Positions 1-12,249 are shown, counted from the stretch's first letter. The stretch is 64,000 nt of DNA from Cenococcum geophilum 1.58 (GCA_001692895.1 KV748197.1:2237813-2301812); one strand, 5' to 3'. The notes: a model not told the origin generated them from the sequence alone. Program-made: numbers and translations.

Positions 1-780
1 GCAAGGCCGGGAGAAGAGAGCGTAGAGAGGGGGGTTTAATTTTAGTAGGGGTTGTAAGTATAGGCGAACGTAAAGGTATAAGGGCTTTGGGCTTAGTTAT
101 AGAATAATAGCAAATCGCTGGACCATTATATAAGCCGCACGAGATTTTATATTCTTTAAACAAAATCAAGCAATTTAAGCAGCGTAGTTCCTCTATATAA
201 ACTCAACTATTCCCTATACGGAAGTACTAAAGCTATCGCAAGCATTAGGGTAGTAAAGTACGCCAATCTAACTAAAAAGGGAGACGCAGCAGTCTAGTTG
301 GCATTATTAAGTTTCTTTACCTCTTTATTTAATTGTTCTAAAGCTTCCTTTTTACCTTCTATAAACTATATATTACCGGAAAAGCAATTAGACCTCATTA
401 ATATTCTATTATAATTAATTTCCGCTATAACTAATCTACCACTATAGTAATATAGCACGACCGAAGTTATTTAAATAATTATATTATATATCGGACCTAC
501 AGCCCGGCGAATATTAGGTTAAGTATACAGAATGCCGATAATCTTATAAATCTTTAAGATATTAGGGACCTGCTACTTATAATATAGGTAATTACTTACT
601 TTTACTTTACGTAAATCGCCTTCTTCCTATCCTATAAAGGTAATATCTCGTTTTTTATCCTCCTCGGAAATCTCTTTTCCTAACTTTAAAACCTAATAGG
701 CTAACTTTTAGCTTCTATTAGACGTATCTATCACAACAATAGGTACCTAAAAGTAGCGATTAGATTACTAAAGATATAGA
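1..780 (-). pseudogene. RIP-broken remnant of an unidentified ORF, open at the left edge
   Basis: Read on the minus strand from about 780 down to 1, one frame stays coherent and is broken only by TAA/TAG codons. It holds charged stretches such as EEGDLRKVKVSNYLYYK and EGKKEALEQLNKEVKKLNNA. The latter, around 300-370, looks like a short heptad-type helix. I do not recognise the family. The frame continues past the left edge, so the C-terminus is not seen. A frame with only TAA/TAG stops is weak evidence in TA-rich DNA; the charged helix is the better argument for former coding. No intact start or splice sites could be chosen. Confidence 0.3.
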
Positions 781-2849
781 AGGGGCGGGTTACATACTGC
801 TTGCCTTAGTAGGTAAGTTATCGCCAGTTTTTAGAGGTTATTAGAGGCCTTTGGAGGTCTATAGAGGTCTTAGAGGCCTATTTATATATTAATTAGTAAA
901 ACCCTAGCAGAGGCAGTGCATGCGTATTAGCAAGGTTAAATTGCATAGTAGTTCTTACTGGAGTAATAAGGAAGTGCGTAGATTTAAGTTAGGCTGTAAA
1001 TGGTATGGAATGCATAAAGGCAGGCCTAAATGCGACTTACTAGACAGCATAAACATAAGAAGACGCCTATTCCAGCCTTGCTATAGGTAGTAAAAAATCA
1101 GTAAAGGGTAAGACTAAGTATGCTTATAGAATATAGGAGGCTAACCTATTACAAGTAAAGAAGCCTAGCTTAGCCGGCTATAAGTATAATTGCGTAGCAT
1201 AGGGGGAGGTATAAATTAGTACGCCATAATTATACGTAGAAATGCGAAAACGTTATATAATAGCCTTCGCTATACTATTTATAGAAGGAATAGTTGCTAG
1301 CGGAGAGATATATTCTTCTTTAAATTAATCCCTAAAGCCTTAATCCCGGCAACTATATCCTCCCTATATACGTCCTTATACGCATCCCTATCTTTATTCT
1401 AGTCCTCTTCTATACTATACCTTATATTGCGATTTCTATTATCCTATATCTTACGCTCTATCTATTACAGGATTTCTTTTTTACTATTTATCTTCTTAAC
1501 TACACCCAAAAATGTAAGAACTTTATAATAATTCCCTTAGTAAATAAATTCCCTAAAGAAGGTTTTCTAACTGTGGTATTGGTAATAGGCTAAAGTATAG
1601 CGGATAGCTAGTAGCACTAACAAGGCGGGGGTATAGTAGACTTTAATTCTAAAAATATAGGGAGTAAGAAGAAAGTGAAATAGGAGAAATTAATGCTATT
1701 TAAAATGAGAATTAATAATCTAGTAGCCGAATAGTAGGTTTTCCCAGATATGTAATATACACTACGGATATTCTATACGGTTAAACTATATCTTAAAACC
1801 TAGAGCATATAAACCCTCTTCTATATTACTCTTTTCTAAGTTGCTAGGAGACCCCTCTAGCAACTTTAACTATTTAACCTTTAATTTTACCGCGTTTATA
1901 TCTTCCATAATTTGCTCCCTACCTTATATTAGCCCTACTGCTTTTAATGGAGTATATAACTGCTTTTTAATCCTACTAATACGAAAATGTATTAGGACTT
2001 AAGCGTACTCAGGTTTAGTAGGTAGATTATAGCAGAAACCGATCTATTTTAAAACCTATAAAGCTTAAGATTTATTAGAAATTACCTAGATTTATAACCT
2101 ACTTTAATAAATTTAAACTATTCTTTTCCCTAAGCGTTAGGAAAAACTCCGGCTATTTTATTATAGCCAGTTTTAAACGTTTTAAAGAGTATATAATACT
2201 CTTCTATTCTAGGCATATTTAACAAGGATAGGTATTTTCTTAGTGGTAGTGTAATGTAAGAGGTCTAGGTTGGTTAGTAAACGTTTTAGCGGGTAGTGGA
2301 TTAAGGTGCACTTTATTCTTACTTCTAAGGGCTTAAATAGTTTAACTTAGAAAGAAAAAAGCATTAAATATGGTACTTATTAGTTCTAAAAGCATAGCTA
2401 TATAATTATAGATAGGAGTAGGGGTAGCGATTAATAAAGATTGTTAAGAGGTTATAGTGCGTGCCGTGTGCCATTTATAGGCCTTATTATAGCTAGGTAA
2501 GAAGTCTAGGCCGCTAGATATATTAAAGGGTAGAAAGGGCACTATAAATATATCTATATGGGATAAGATGTTAAGCGTTTAATATATATAGCGGCCCGTA
2601 TAGCGGCTATTATATATATTAATCTTATTTCAGCGGTGTGTTTAAGGCATTAAAAACATTACTACTAAATCCTTGCTAATAAAAATGGTAAAGCCTAAGC
2701 GTTAGGGTGTTAAATGTTTAAGGCTTGTTTAAAATGCCAAGCATTTTAATATCCGTGTATATTGGCGAATTAGTATACCTAATACGCGAAATATAAATAG
2801 GCCGACAAGCCTACCCCTCTAAACTACCCCACTACTTAGACAATTTTAC
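781..2849. other. RIP-mutated AT-rich stretch, no identifiable gene
   Basis: TpA-rich sequence with few CpA dinucleotides. Short coding-like fragments occur, for example on the minus strand near 1,800-1,920, where a frame starting MEDINAVKLKVKQLK runs about 30 codons with one stop. Nothing matched a family I know. I see no tandem repeat, RNA gene or LTR here. Confidence 0.5.
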
Positions 2850-3120
2850 TCGTAGCGAGCTTGTAAAATTAGATATAGCAATATAAAAAATAAGTAAGCA
2901 CAAAACTCTGATAAAGGATTACCGGAATAGGATATATATAGTATCCGTAATTAACAAGTTATATATAGACCTCGTATAATCTAGCCTAGAGGAGGCGATA
3001 TAGAAGATTTAGAAGATTATACTAATTAAAACTATACCTACTATTGCCTTAACGGATACTACGGAAAGTAATAAAGCGCGTAAGCTTACGAAAATAGTAT
3101 ATTTAACGTGGTTTACTTTA
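2838..3120 (+). pseudogene. short coding-like remnant, unidentified
   Basis: About 90 codons on the plus strand read as a soluble charged protein with only TAA/TAG interruptions. It includes FTRSELVKLDIAI, KISKHKTLIKDYRNRIYIV and TDTTESNKARKLTKIVYLTW. Lys/Arg/Glu density is higher than in the surrounding noncoding frames. I cannot name the family. The frame decays on both sides, and no intact start is defined. Confidence 0.25.
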
Positions 3121-3615
3121 GTATAGTAACTCTAGCGGCTAACGCAAATAAGGAATTTAAGTTAAAGATACTAGAAATACTACTAAAGTTAGGAGTTGGA
3201 GTAGTTAATATAAACTCTTTACGTATAGGCCTAACAGTTTATTTTATGGGACGACGTATTTTAATGTAATATCTAAACAATTTAGTAGTATGCATATTAG
3301 CTTTTAGCCCTTATTAGGACTCCTAGGTCCCGCTTAGTTATACTATCCCGTATTTAGAGAGTAGGTGGGGCTGTTACTGGGCTAGTTTATAATAGGTAGA
3401 ATGGAACGGGAGTAGAGGTAGCGTTAATGCAATAATTACGGTGCTAATTATTAGCTAAGCTTAAACTGCTAGTTCTACTTAATAAGGGATGTTATTAAAC
3501 CATTATTATACTGCATTAAAAACCTAAAACCGGGGTATATAACAATATAAGAGTTTTAGAAGAAATTTACTAATACCTATAAGCAGAACTTATAGCAACC
3601 GCACTATTAAGGGAC
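3121..3615. other. RIP-mutated stretch, no identifiable gene
   Basis: AT-rich DNA between a coding-like remnant and an 81-bp tandem repeat. I could support no gene, RNA or mobile-element terminus in it. Confidence 0.4.
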
Positions 3616-3618
3616 TTA

Positions 3619-3905
3619 TTGTATACCCATTACGCGGAGCTATAGCTTATCTATTTACTGTCACTAATCGCCGGTAGCGTATTACTACTGATTTAGTCTC
3701 TATATACCTATTACGCCTTATTATAGCCTATTTATTCGCTGTTGCTAATTCCTAGTAGCGTATTACCGTCGATTTAGTCTCCGTATATCTATTGCGCCTT
3801 ATTATAGCTTATCTATTCGCTGTTTCTAATTGCCGGTAGCGTATTACCGTCGATTTGGTCTCCGTATACCTATTACGCCTTATTATAGCTTATCTATTCG
3901 CTATT
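3619..3905 (-). repeat. 81-bp tandem repeat, about 3.5 copies, in frame on the minus strand
   Basis: Successive copies share tattacgccttattatagc, tatctattcgctgt and gcgtattaccgtcgattt, at an 81-bp period. The copies differ mainly by C/T and G/A changes. 81 is 27 codons. On the minus strand each unit reads a basic peptide containing AIIRRNRYTETKSTVIRYR, with TAG at a former CAG position. The multiple-of-three period suggests the repeat once lay inside a coding region, perhaps the one read downstream on the minus strand. This is an inference. Confidence 0.7.
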
Positions 3906-3909
3906 ACTA

Positions 3910-4980
3910 CTAACGTTTATAGAACTAGAGCCGCTAAGGTTTCTATTTAAACACGCTATGCTATTTATATTTAGGTATCTTTACGTAAGGTTGCCGCGGG
4001 TATTAAAAGGGGTAGGGAAATCTTATGATAAGCGTTCTTAACTAAGGCGTGGTATAAGGGATTTACCCGCTAGCTTAGAGGCTTAAGGATATTGTTTAAT
4101 AAATCGTAAAGAAGATGTTCTATAGCCTATAATAAATTAGAGATACTGCTATTTAGAAGTATAACTACTCTTATATATCTATATACTATTTATTAAGGCC
4201 GTTATTAGTAGCTAAGGAGGGTGCGATGTTATTAGATCTGCGCGTTAGTAATTATACGCTAATATAGGATCCCTAGGTTTAGCAACTTCTATATAGGGGC
4301 GTTTGTAAGGGGAGGAAATTCGCTTTTTCGGGCTTAGCTAGGGCGGGTTAGTAGTGCTAAGATATATTAGTTTAAAAGAAAGCATCTAACCAGAATAAAG
4401 CTCTTAACACTATCCCATCCAAACTAAATATTTTTATATAATTTTAAATATTATAAAATAAGACCGGTGCCGTAAAGCCATAAGAAAATCGTTGATGTTA
4501 GGTAAATTTAATCTCCGGTAAGTGTTATAGGTAAAGGCTAAGAGAACTAATAGCCCTGCCCCTTTAAGCCTTTGCATAATATAAAGCTTAATTCTATATT
4601 TAATAGCTAAAGCCGCTTTAGTAACGTTGTAACATTCTATACTTCTTGCAAATAATATAATATAGCTAACTCCCTTTACGGAAGCGGCTCGACTTTTAAC
4701 TAAAACTTTTAATCCTTAACGCACCTATAGACTTTAGTTGCCATTTCTTAAAAGAATCCGCAAGCGTCTATTGGCTAAGAAGTTTTTAAAAAATAGCGTT
4801 ATTTAATGAATCGCCGTTAGTAGTAATAAGATCCTTAATAAGGGGATATTCGTTTAACCACTTTAGTTCGCTAATAATGGCCTTTAGATCTTTCCCTATA
4901 GATATGTTAACGAATATCTTAATCTTAGAGAGGTTTGCTAATAATGCGTTAAGCAGGTTCGCACATCTAGGTGAAGTCCG
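3910..4980 (-). pseudogene. RIP-broken minus-strand remnant, unidentified
   Basis: The minus strand from about 4,980 to 4,700 reads a coherent frame (ANLLNALLANLSKIKIFVNI, then IGKDLKAIISELKWLNEYPL) that continues in changing frames towards the 81-bp repeat. Helix-forming Leu/Lys/Glu content suggests former coding. I do not recognise the protein, and the frame changes could be introns or indels. A short plus-strand ORF over 4,877-5,077 lies antisense to this and is treated as a chance frame. Confidence 0.25.
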
Positions 4981-5083
4981 TCGCCTCCCCTTTGCTCCTC
5001 CGTCCGTCGTCGCAAGGGCGCTGCCGGTTGTATACCCCCTAAAGACACGTCACCACGACGCTAGCTACTACAACTAACGATTC

Positions 5084-6215
5084 CACCACAACCAGTCTGC
5101 CATAGAGCAGACGATCTCCTCTACAACCAGTCTGCCACAGAGCAGACGATCTCCTCTACAACCAGTCTGCCACAGAGCAGACGACCTCCTCTACAACTAG
5201 TCTGCCGTAGGGTAGACGACCTCTTCTATAACCAGTCTGCCGCAGGGCAGACGACCTCTTCTACAACCGTCTGCCGCAGGGTAGACGACCTCTTCTACAA
5301 CCAGTCTGCCGCAGGGTAGACGACCTCTTCTACAACCAGTCTGCCGCAGGGTAGACGACCTCTTCTACAACCAGTCTGCCGCAGGGCAGACGACCTCTTC
5401 TACAACAGTCTGCCGTAGGGTAGACGACCTCTTCTACAACCAGTCTGCCGCAGGGCAGACGACCTTCTTCTACAACCGTCTGCCGCTAGACGACTCTTCT
5501 ACAACCAGTCTGCCCGTAGGGCAGACGACCTCTTCTACAACAGTCTGCCGTAGGGTAGACGACCTCTACAACCAGTCTGCCGCAGGGTAGACGACCTCTT
5601 CTACAACCAGTCTGCCGCAGGGTAGACGACCTCTTCTACAACCAGTCTGCCGCAGGGTAGACGACCTCTTCTACAAAACCAGTCTGCCGACAGGGTAGAC
5701 GACCTCTTCTACAACCAGTCAGCCGCAGGGTAGACGACCTCTTCTACAACAGTCTGCCGTAGGGAGAGGTAACGAGACGACCTCTTCCACATAACAACCG
5801 TCTGCCGCAGGGTAGACGACCTCTTCTACAACCAGTCTGCCCGCAGGCAGACGACCTCTTCTACAACAGTCTGCCGTAGGGTAGACGACCTCTTCTACAA
5901 CCAGTCTGCCGCAGGGCAGACGACCTCTTCTACAACCAGTCTGCCGCAGGGCGTAGACGACCTCTCCCTACAACCAGTCTGCCGCAGAGGGTAGAGACGA
6001 CCTCTTCCTACAACCAAGTCTGCCGCAGGGCAGACGACCTCTTCTACAACAGTCTGCCGCAAGGGTAGATGACCTCTTTCTATAACCAGTCTGCCGCAGG
6101 GCAGACGACCCTCTATAACTAGTCCTGGCTCTGCAGAGCAGACGACCTCCTACAATCACTCGCTACAGCCGTTATACTGTAGACGACCTCTACTGCAACC
6201 GGTCTACGGCTGTCC
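5084..6215. repeat. 35-bp minisatellite array, about 30 copies
   Basis: The unit has the form accagtctgccgcagggyag followed by acgacctcttctacaa, with a period near 35 bp and occasional 1-5 bp indels. Each unit contains GTCTGCC and GGCAGAC around a 4-base loop, so each copy can form a 7-bp hairpin. Left copies read cagagcagac, middle copies mostly cagggtagac or cagggcagac; the c/t alternation is what CpA-targeted C-to-T mutation would give. The right end decays gradually after about 6,130. It is much more GC-rich than its flanks. No coding role is seen. Confidence 0.95.
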
Positions 6216-6985
6216 GCGCTATAGGCAATTAGACTATAGAGGACCCGGCAGGCGTACCCGTAGGCGCACCGTAGGCGTACCGCAGACGATGCAACTGCTA
6301 GGGTAGCTATAGTAGGGATAGGGAAGGGACTGGCCCGTGTTACCATTAGCACGTTAAATATAAGGGTGTATAGGCGAATTGGTGTTTAATACCCTATATA
6401 GACAACCTCATGAAAATTTTCCTATGGGAGTGGGTTTATGTAACGAGGTTCGCCTTATAAAATACCATTAGTAGGTTACTTTTGGAGAGAGTACCTACTA
6501 ATTAACTAATTCCCTAGCCCTATTCATCTTTAGCAAGGAGGAGAAATAGGTACAGAATAAAAGCAGTTCATATAGGGGTAATTGGTAGCTACTTTTAAGC
6601 TAGTAAGCTATATGGTTTCTCTTATTTCTTATATGCAAAACTATATTAAAAATCTATCTTTTAGAGCGCTTTTTCTACTCTAGGAACGGCAGAATACGGC
6701 AGAAATAGATAAAAGAGCCAGGATTTCCTTAGTGCGATTTTCTTAGTATAAACTGGACCATAGTAAGCAAAATATTAGGACAAAACACCAATAGGCTAGG
6801 AGCTCCCCCTAGTATTTAAAACGGGCCAGAGTATCTACTTAGCTACTAGTACATATTAAGCTGCCTAAAAAGGATTCATGTATATAGAACTATAGCGCCA
6901 TAGCCTAGAGGCTGCATGCGCAGTATTATACGTAGTATAATACAATCGGATAAAAAAAAAAACATCTAGGTAAAAGGGGAGGTAG
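6216..6985. other. spacer between two minisatellites
   Basis: AT-rich DNA with a short GC-richer start (6,230-6,360) holding several copies of a gtaggcg-type motif that continue the decayed edge of the 35-bp array. A poly-A run lies near 6,952-6,962. I see no gene. Confidence 0.5.
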
Positions 6986-6987
6986 AG

Positions 6988-7235
6988 AAGCAACCTCATT
7001 CCCTGAAGAAGGCTAGACACTCCCTAGAGAAGGCTAAACAACATCATCCTCATTCCCTAGAAAAGGCTAGATATCCTTACTCTCTAAAGAAGGCTTAACA
7101 ACATCCTCATTCCCTAGAGAAGGCTAGACACTCCTTAGAGAAGACTAGACAGCATCATCCTTATTCCCTAGAAAAGGCTAAACGACATCCTAATTCCCTA
7201 GAGAAGGCTAGATATCCTCACTCCCTAAAGGAGCG
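6988..7235. repeat. second minisatellite, about 10 degenerate units
   Basis: Repeated segments of the form cattccctagagaaggctag, alternating with acactccctagagaaggcta, make a compound array with 22-50 bp spacing. Copies differ by C/T and G/A and by small indels. It is unrelated in sequence to the 35-bp array upstream. Confidence 0.8.
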
Positions 7236-7516
7236 TAGAGCGAATTATAGTGGCCGCGTTTATTCTCTAAGAGAGGTAGTAAATATTAAAAGGTGTTAAT
7301 AGGAAGCTTTTAGAGCCTTTAAATAGTATATATAATATTAGGGAGATAAGGTTAAAGCTACTTATTAGAAGCATTGCGGATAAGATCTAAAGCTACTATA
7401 ATACTAAAGTCCATAATGGTGGGTTATAAGTTATATAATTTGTGTTAAGATAAAAGAGTAGTTAAGTGTAGTTCCCCTTCGCTCTTAATTCCTTAGCAGG
7501 TTACTAGCGCCCCTAA

Positions 7517-7609
7517 AACTTAGAAGAGCCTTACGCCAATTATATTACTTTAATTAAGTATTGCGTACTTAATTAAAGCGATATAATTAGCGTAAGGCCC
7601 TTATTAGAG
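7517..7609. repeat. long near-perfect inverted repeat with 5-base loop
   Basis: The left arm 7,517-7,560 and right arm 7,566-7,609 flank ttgcg. The inner 33 bp (7,528-7,560 against 7,566-7,598; core ACTTTAATTAAGTA) have only about 3 mismatches. The outer 11 bp are weaker. It could be the fused ends of a small inverted-repeat transposon, a cruciform left by palindrome-forming recombination, or an RNA hairpin. I see no flanking target duplication that settles this. Confidence 0.75.
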
Positions 7610-10029
7610 CTACGCTAATATAGTAGTAATTATTAACCTCGCTTTTACTTATAATACGCAGTTAAAAATTAAACCTCTCTTTTAGCTAAGATAGGAGGCA
7701 ATATAAGTCGCAAACTTAATTAGGCGTATAATATAAAATATTTAGTAATATAGCTCGTTCTGTCGCAGAAGGCTGTAAGCCTTAATGCTATTAGAGGATT
7801 CCTTTTCTAACTAACGTATAGGATATACGATTTATAACGATTTCTTTCTTGGGGAGCTAAAGAGTAAGACGCCTTAATAGATCTAAGGATACTATCTAAA
7901 GAAAAGGATACGGAAATACCTAATATATAGAGCTAATTTCCGCCCCGTTACACTAGGGATATATAATTACCTTTATCGCCCACTCTACCGGTTACCTTAA
8001 CGCGTCTTCTATATCTTTTATTTATTACTACCCTACTTTACTATTTTCACCGCTCCTTTTAAACCATTCCCTAGCTTATCCTATTTCCGCTAACTATTTA
8101 CAGCCGCTCTTTACTCTTTAATATAGATGCTTATTTAACTATTAGCTTACTTATTAAAGCCGTAACTCGCTAGATTACGCTAACTATTAGTTTCTTAAAG
8201 CGTTATATTTAGCTGCCTCTTATATTAATTATTGGTACTTTAATAGCCGCTTATGGTTGGGATTAAGATTCTAGATACGGTGCATTAATTACTAAGCTTT
8301 ATTAACGAGCAAATACCCCGCGATCTATTAAGGTAGATTTAGAAAAGGCGTCTTCTATTACTAGGATTAGTTAGCCTATAGAGAGCTTATAAAGCGAGGA
8401 AATAATACCTTCTAAGTTAAACAATTCTAAGCATCCTGGCACCGGTCTATTATCTAATTAAATTACTACGGGCCTAAGTAACCAGTAAAGGGCATTTAGG
8501 GGTCCGGTAGATCCTATATATATATAATACCAACAAGTACCCTAAACACTTAATAATATAATATTAAGTAAAATTCTTAGCACTTGCCTAGATAAGACTC
8601 TAATAGATAAGACTCTAACTTATAAGAGGACTGCGGATATACTCTCTTATAGAATAATTCGTTCATTCCCTAAGCCTCTATAGGATTTCCTTAGTGTTCT
8701 TTATAAAAGAACTAGAGAGTAAAAAGTATAGAATATTATCTATACATCTACTTTCTCTAAGTTGATATATAATCGCTCTAACGCATTATAAGTCTAAGTA
8801 TATTTAATATCTCCTATATAGTATCTATTCTAATTAAATTATAGACTATAATCTAGGCGATTCTCTAAGACTTATAGGACTATATTAAAGAGAAAGGTAT
8901 AGATAGTACTCTCTTATAAAAGCTATATCCACTTATTAATATTATAGACCTTTAATAGTAGTTTTTTATATCTAGCTTAGAGTTAAGATTTCGGTATATA
9001 ATTAAAATTAATCCTCTAGTCTTTAAATAAATCCGCTTGCACTATAATGTGAATTTATGTATATACGTCTAAAATTCTTAAAATTATAGCGCTTGTGTAT
9101 TAAGGGGGAGTCATATTAATGGCGTTATTGCATTTATTAGCCGCCTAGTGTTATTAAATAGATGTATTCCGCTAAATGTCCTTCTAATTACTGCTAATGC
9201 TCCTACTATACCTCTTACAGTTTTAATACAAGATATACTTTAATTAATTACTCTAGTAATGCGATCTATTACTATTATTTTTAACGTTAATAAAATCTAT
9301 TAATCTAGATAACGAAGTTTACTTTATAGATATTCCTAATAAGTTAAGAGCAACTAGTCTAGTGTTTAGTAAGGGTTTTACTAACAATAGTTAATCCAGA
9401 GCTACTAGCGCCGATTACCTACTTAATATTAATTAACTTAGCTCTCTAAAAACCACCTAAACTATTAGTTTACATTATTAGCCTTTCCCTAGTAAGACTC
9501 CACTAACACTTTACGAAGTGTAACTTAACTAGCCCTTACATAAATAATAAGCCCTTAGCATCCGCATATAAGTTTTAGTTAGTTAAGGAACAATTTAAGT
9601 TAATTAATATAACCTTTAAGGATGGTAATAGTTAGGGTAGTATTTTGTCTAAGCTTAATAGACTAATACTAGGTTATAAGTAGAAATATTATAGCCTTTT
9701 TCTTAATGCCGGAGTAAGTAGTAAATGGATAAATAAAGAGAAAGCTATTATATACTTTTTAAGGCAAAATAGGTTTCTATTTATAAATATTGCTAAATAA
9801 GTACCGTATTCGCTAGCTTAAATTTCAAAGATATACCTAATCCTATATGTCTTATACCTTATCCTATTAAGGCTATATATTACTTATATTTACTAAGTTA
9901 AGTAACACGTAAGATCTCTTACAACCCTATAACCTAGATATAGAGTTTTAGCGTATATTACTAGTTAGTTTCTTTTCTTAGATGCAACTTCTAATAGCTT
10001 TACTAATATTTTAAAGATTATTGTTACAA
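7610..10029. other. RIP-mutated stretch with a weak plus-strand frame
   Basis: From about 8,000 to 9,620 the plus strand reads through with only TAA/TAG stops, giving segments such as YGWDQDSRYGALITKLYQRA (with TAG read as Gln) and NEVYFIDIPNKLRATSLVFS. Stop density is about what random TA-rich DNA would give, so this is only suggestive of a large decayed gene leading into the remnant at 10,030-10,375. No family recognised. Confidence 0.25.
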
Positions 10030-10375
10030 ATAAAGCCTTATAGGAGCCCTAGTTTTAAAATTAAATACCCTATAAAGATCGAATCCTTATAGAGCTAGGT
10101 CACTAGGTATTACTTGTAGTTTTATTATAGGATAATATTATAAAAGCCCTATTGGGGAGAACACCGGGTGTATATCAGCGCCATTATAGCTATATCCTTC
10201 GCGCTAAAGAGCTAGTATAGACAGTTAAGGAAGTAAATCTCCTTATAGAATTGTGTAATAAGAAATTTCTATTATAGGAAGTTATTAAGGGATATTTTTA
10301 GAATAGGCACCGTTAATTAATTAAGGAATTCTATAAAAATAGCGAGCTAGGTAGTTGGGCGTAGCGTCCTCTAAA
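10030..10375 (+). pseudogene. C-terminal-like fragment of an unidentified protein
   Basis: About 115 codons with stops only at TAA/TAG. The stretch 10,150-10,360 reads as a charged helical protein (RTPGVYQRHYSYILRAKELV, then TVKEVNLLIELCNKKFLL, then RHR and LIKEFYKNSELGSWA). Low stop density and Lys/Glu/Arg content argue for former coding. I do not recognise the family. It lies just upstream of the 17-bp repeat array and may be the end of the weak frame starting near 8,000. Confidence 0.35.
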
Positions 10376-10384
10376 CGTATAGCT

Positions 10385-10772
10385 AGGATCTTAACGGATT
10401 TAGCGGCTATAGCTTTAGTCCTATAAGCTAGGAGGTTATAGAAGCTAGGGGCTTATAGGAGTTAGGGGATCTTATAAGCTAGGTAATTATATAAGTAGAG
10501 TAGTCTAACCTAGCGCCCTCTAATTAATTCCTAGCGTATAAATAGGGTATTAATAGGTCTAATAACTTTAGCTTTAATTATGCAAGCTAGATGCTTATAG
10601 GGGCTAGCTAATCCTACAAGCTAGGTAATTGTGCGAGTATAGTGCTCGTAGGAGCTAGGCAATTCTATAAGCTAGGTAATCGTACAAGCTAGGCAATTAT
10701 GCAAATTAGGTAATCGTGCGAGCTAGATACTCATAGGAGCTGGCCAATTCTATAAGCTAGGTGACCGTGCGA
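10385..10772. repeat. 17-bp-period repeat array, left half (split by Gypsy-1)
   Basis: Units of the form gctaggtaatcgtgcga or gctaggcaattctataa repeat at about 17 bp, with diverged interruptions at 10,500-10,600. The last unit is cut at 10,772 by the Gypsy-1 LTR. The array resumes at 18,741 on the other side of the element. The segment around 10,491-10,550 (ctaacctagcgccctcta, then tataaatagg) recurs at 18,920-18,966. Confidence 0.85.
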
Positions 10773-11197
10773 TGTAACGGAACCTTATAGCAAGAACTAC
10801 GGTGGGCTCGTTATTGGGCTAGGTGTATAGGAAATGCAAGTATAAAAGTCAACAACGTAATAACAACTGGTGGAGTGGTTGCCCAATAGATTAACTCTAA
10901 TTATATTCTAAGAATTACTACAAGGAAGGAACTATCTAGGTAGGGACTAAGGGTCCTTAAATACACAACCGTACTCCTAAGAAAGTTATTACTCTATCTA
11001 CTCTGTCTGCTCTATTCGCTCTGCGATAGATCTTATAGATCATATAGATTATACAGATCACATCACGTAACTCTGCTTACCATTCCTTGTCATATAGTTC
11101 CACGGGTTCCATCCTGGACTATGCTTATATTAACCAACTAGCTTCTTTTAACTTCTCTCTAAGTAGTTATAACATTGTACTTAAAGCGTCTATAACA
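10773..11197 (-). repeat. Gypsy-1 3' LTR
   Basis: Starts TGTAACGGAACC and ends ATAACA on the plus strand; pairs with 18,316-18,740 at the same 425-bp length. On the element's strand it starts TGTTAT (originally TGTTACG-like) and ends GTTACA. Confidence 0.95.
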
Positions 11198-11904
11198 CCA
11201 TCTCCCTCCTCTCTATCTTCGTCCTTAAAGATACCTAGCATCTCTAGGTTATTTACTAGAGGTATAATATCCGTCTAATCAATTTAGTTAATATTGTTAC
11301 TTATAATGCCTAAAGCACCTTCTTCTTCCTCTATAGCCCGTCGGTCTTGTACCGTTGCTATAATATTGTCTCTTAGCGAGATAATGCCTTCTCCGTATTC
11401 TCGTTATGTGAAAGAGGGGCTAGTTTACGTTACGTTAGCGAGTCCTTCGTCCTAGCAACCTTCCTTTTATTTAGAGTGCACTAAAGCGAATATTCGGTTA
11501 TCCTATAACATTTACTCCATCTCTAATATTAAATATACGCGACCTATTACTCTTAATAGTCATCTGGTTCCCTAATTGATTTGTTTTAGGGTCTTATATT
11601 TAATCTAAGGCAGAAAAACTTAAGGGTAATCTTGCCGCAGCGCTAGCGGAAGCCCATCGTCAATCCAAAGAATCTGCTCGTGCCCTTAAGGCTTAGCAGT
11701 CTACCTTTGTGAAAGTTTAGCGTCTTTAACGCGTTCGTAAGAAGGTTCGCTCTAAAAAGTGGAAACTTATAGAGTAAGGTCTGTAGGAACTAGGTAATAA
11801 AAAAACAAATTCTCTTCTAATAAAGAAGGAAATAAATCTAAGTAGTTCGGCAACTACTCTTCTTAGGTCCCCCTTAGGTAACTTATTCTTTAGTAATTCT
11901 TTTT

Positions 11905-12085
11905 TATTAATGCTGCCTAACCTAATCTCTTTTAATACTCCTATACCTTTTCTATAGCGTTCTTTAAATTCTCTAGTAGCTTCTAGGTAGTCTCAGTATA
12001 GCCTATCTACTTAACCTCGTACTATATTTCGTTATTAATATCCTTATAATTAACAATCTTTAATACTTACTATTTGTCTTCTTCT
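11905..12085 (-). pseudogene. Gypsy-1 chromodomain (pol C-terminus)
   Basis: The minus strand reads VNYKDINNEI, stop, YEVK, stop, IGYTETT, stop, KLLENLKNAIEKV, then EYQKRLG-like residues. This matches the chromodomain layout of fungal chromoviruses: YxVxW-like strand, GYxxxTWEPxENLxNA helix start, then a basic helix. The Trp positions are TAG or TAA, as expected from TGG under RIP. Chromodomains of this type guide integration to heterochromatin, which fits the location in an AT-rich island. Confidence 0.75.
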
Positions 12086-12249
12086 TATCCTCTATACGTA
12101 TCTGCTTCATAAACCGGTGGCTTAATATTCCTATATACTAGCTCTAGCATTGCGATATACTATATAGGGTAGATCTTTATTTTAGCTAGTAGGTTTAACT
12201 TAAATGTAACCAGTGAAATCCTCTACGTAATTTTAAAAGGTCCTAGTCT

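Noticed and set aside
4877-5077. 66-codon plus-strand frame before the minisatellite
   Set aside because: It is antisense to a minus-strand remnant and ends at the repeat array; no protein features.
5084-6215. Possible CRISPR array
   Set aside because: The repeats are contiguous without unique spacers, and the window is fungal. It is a minisatellite.
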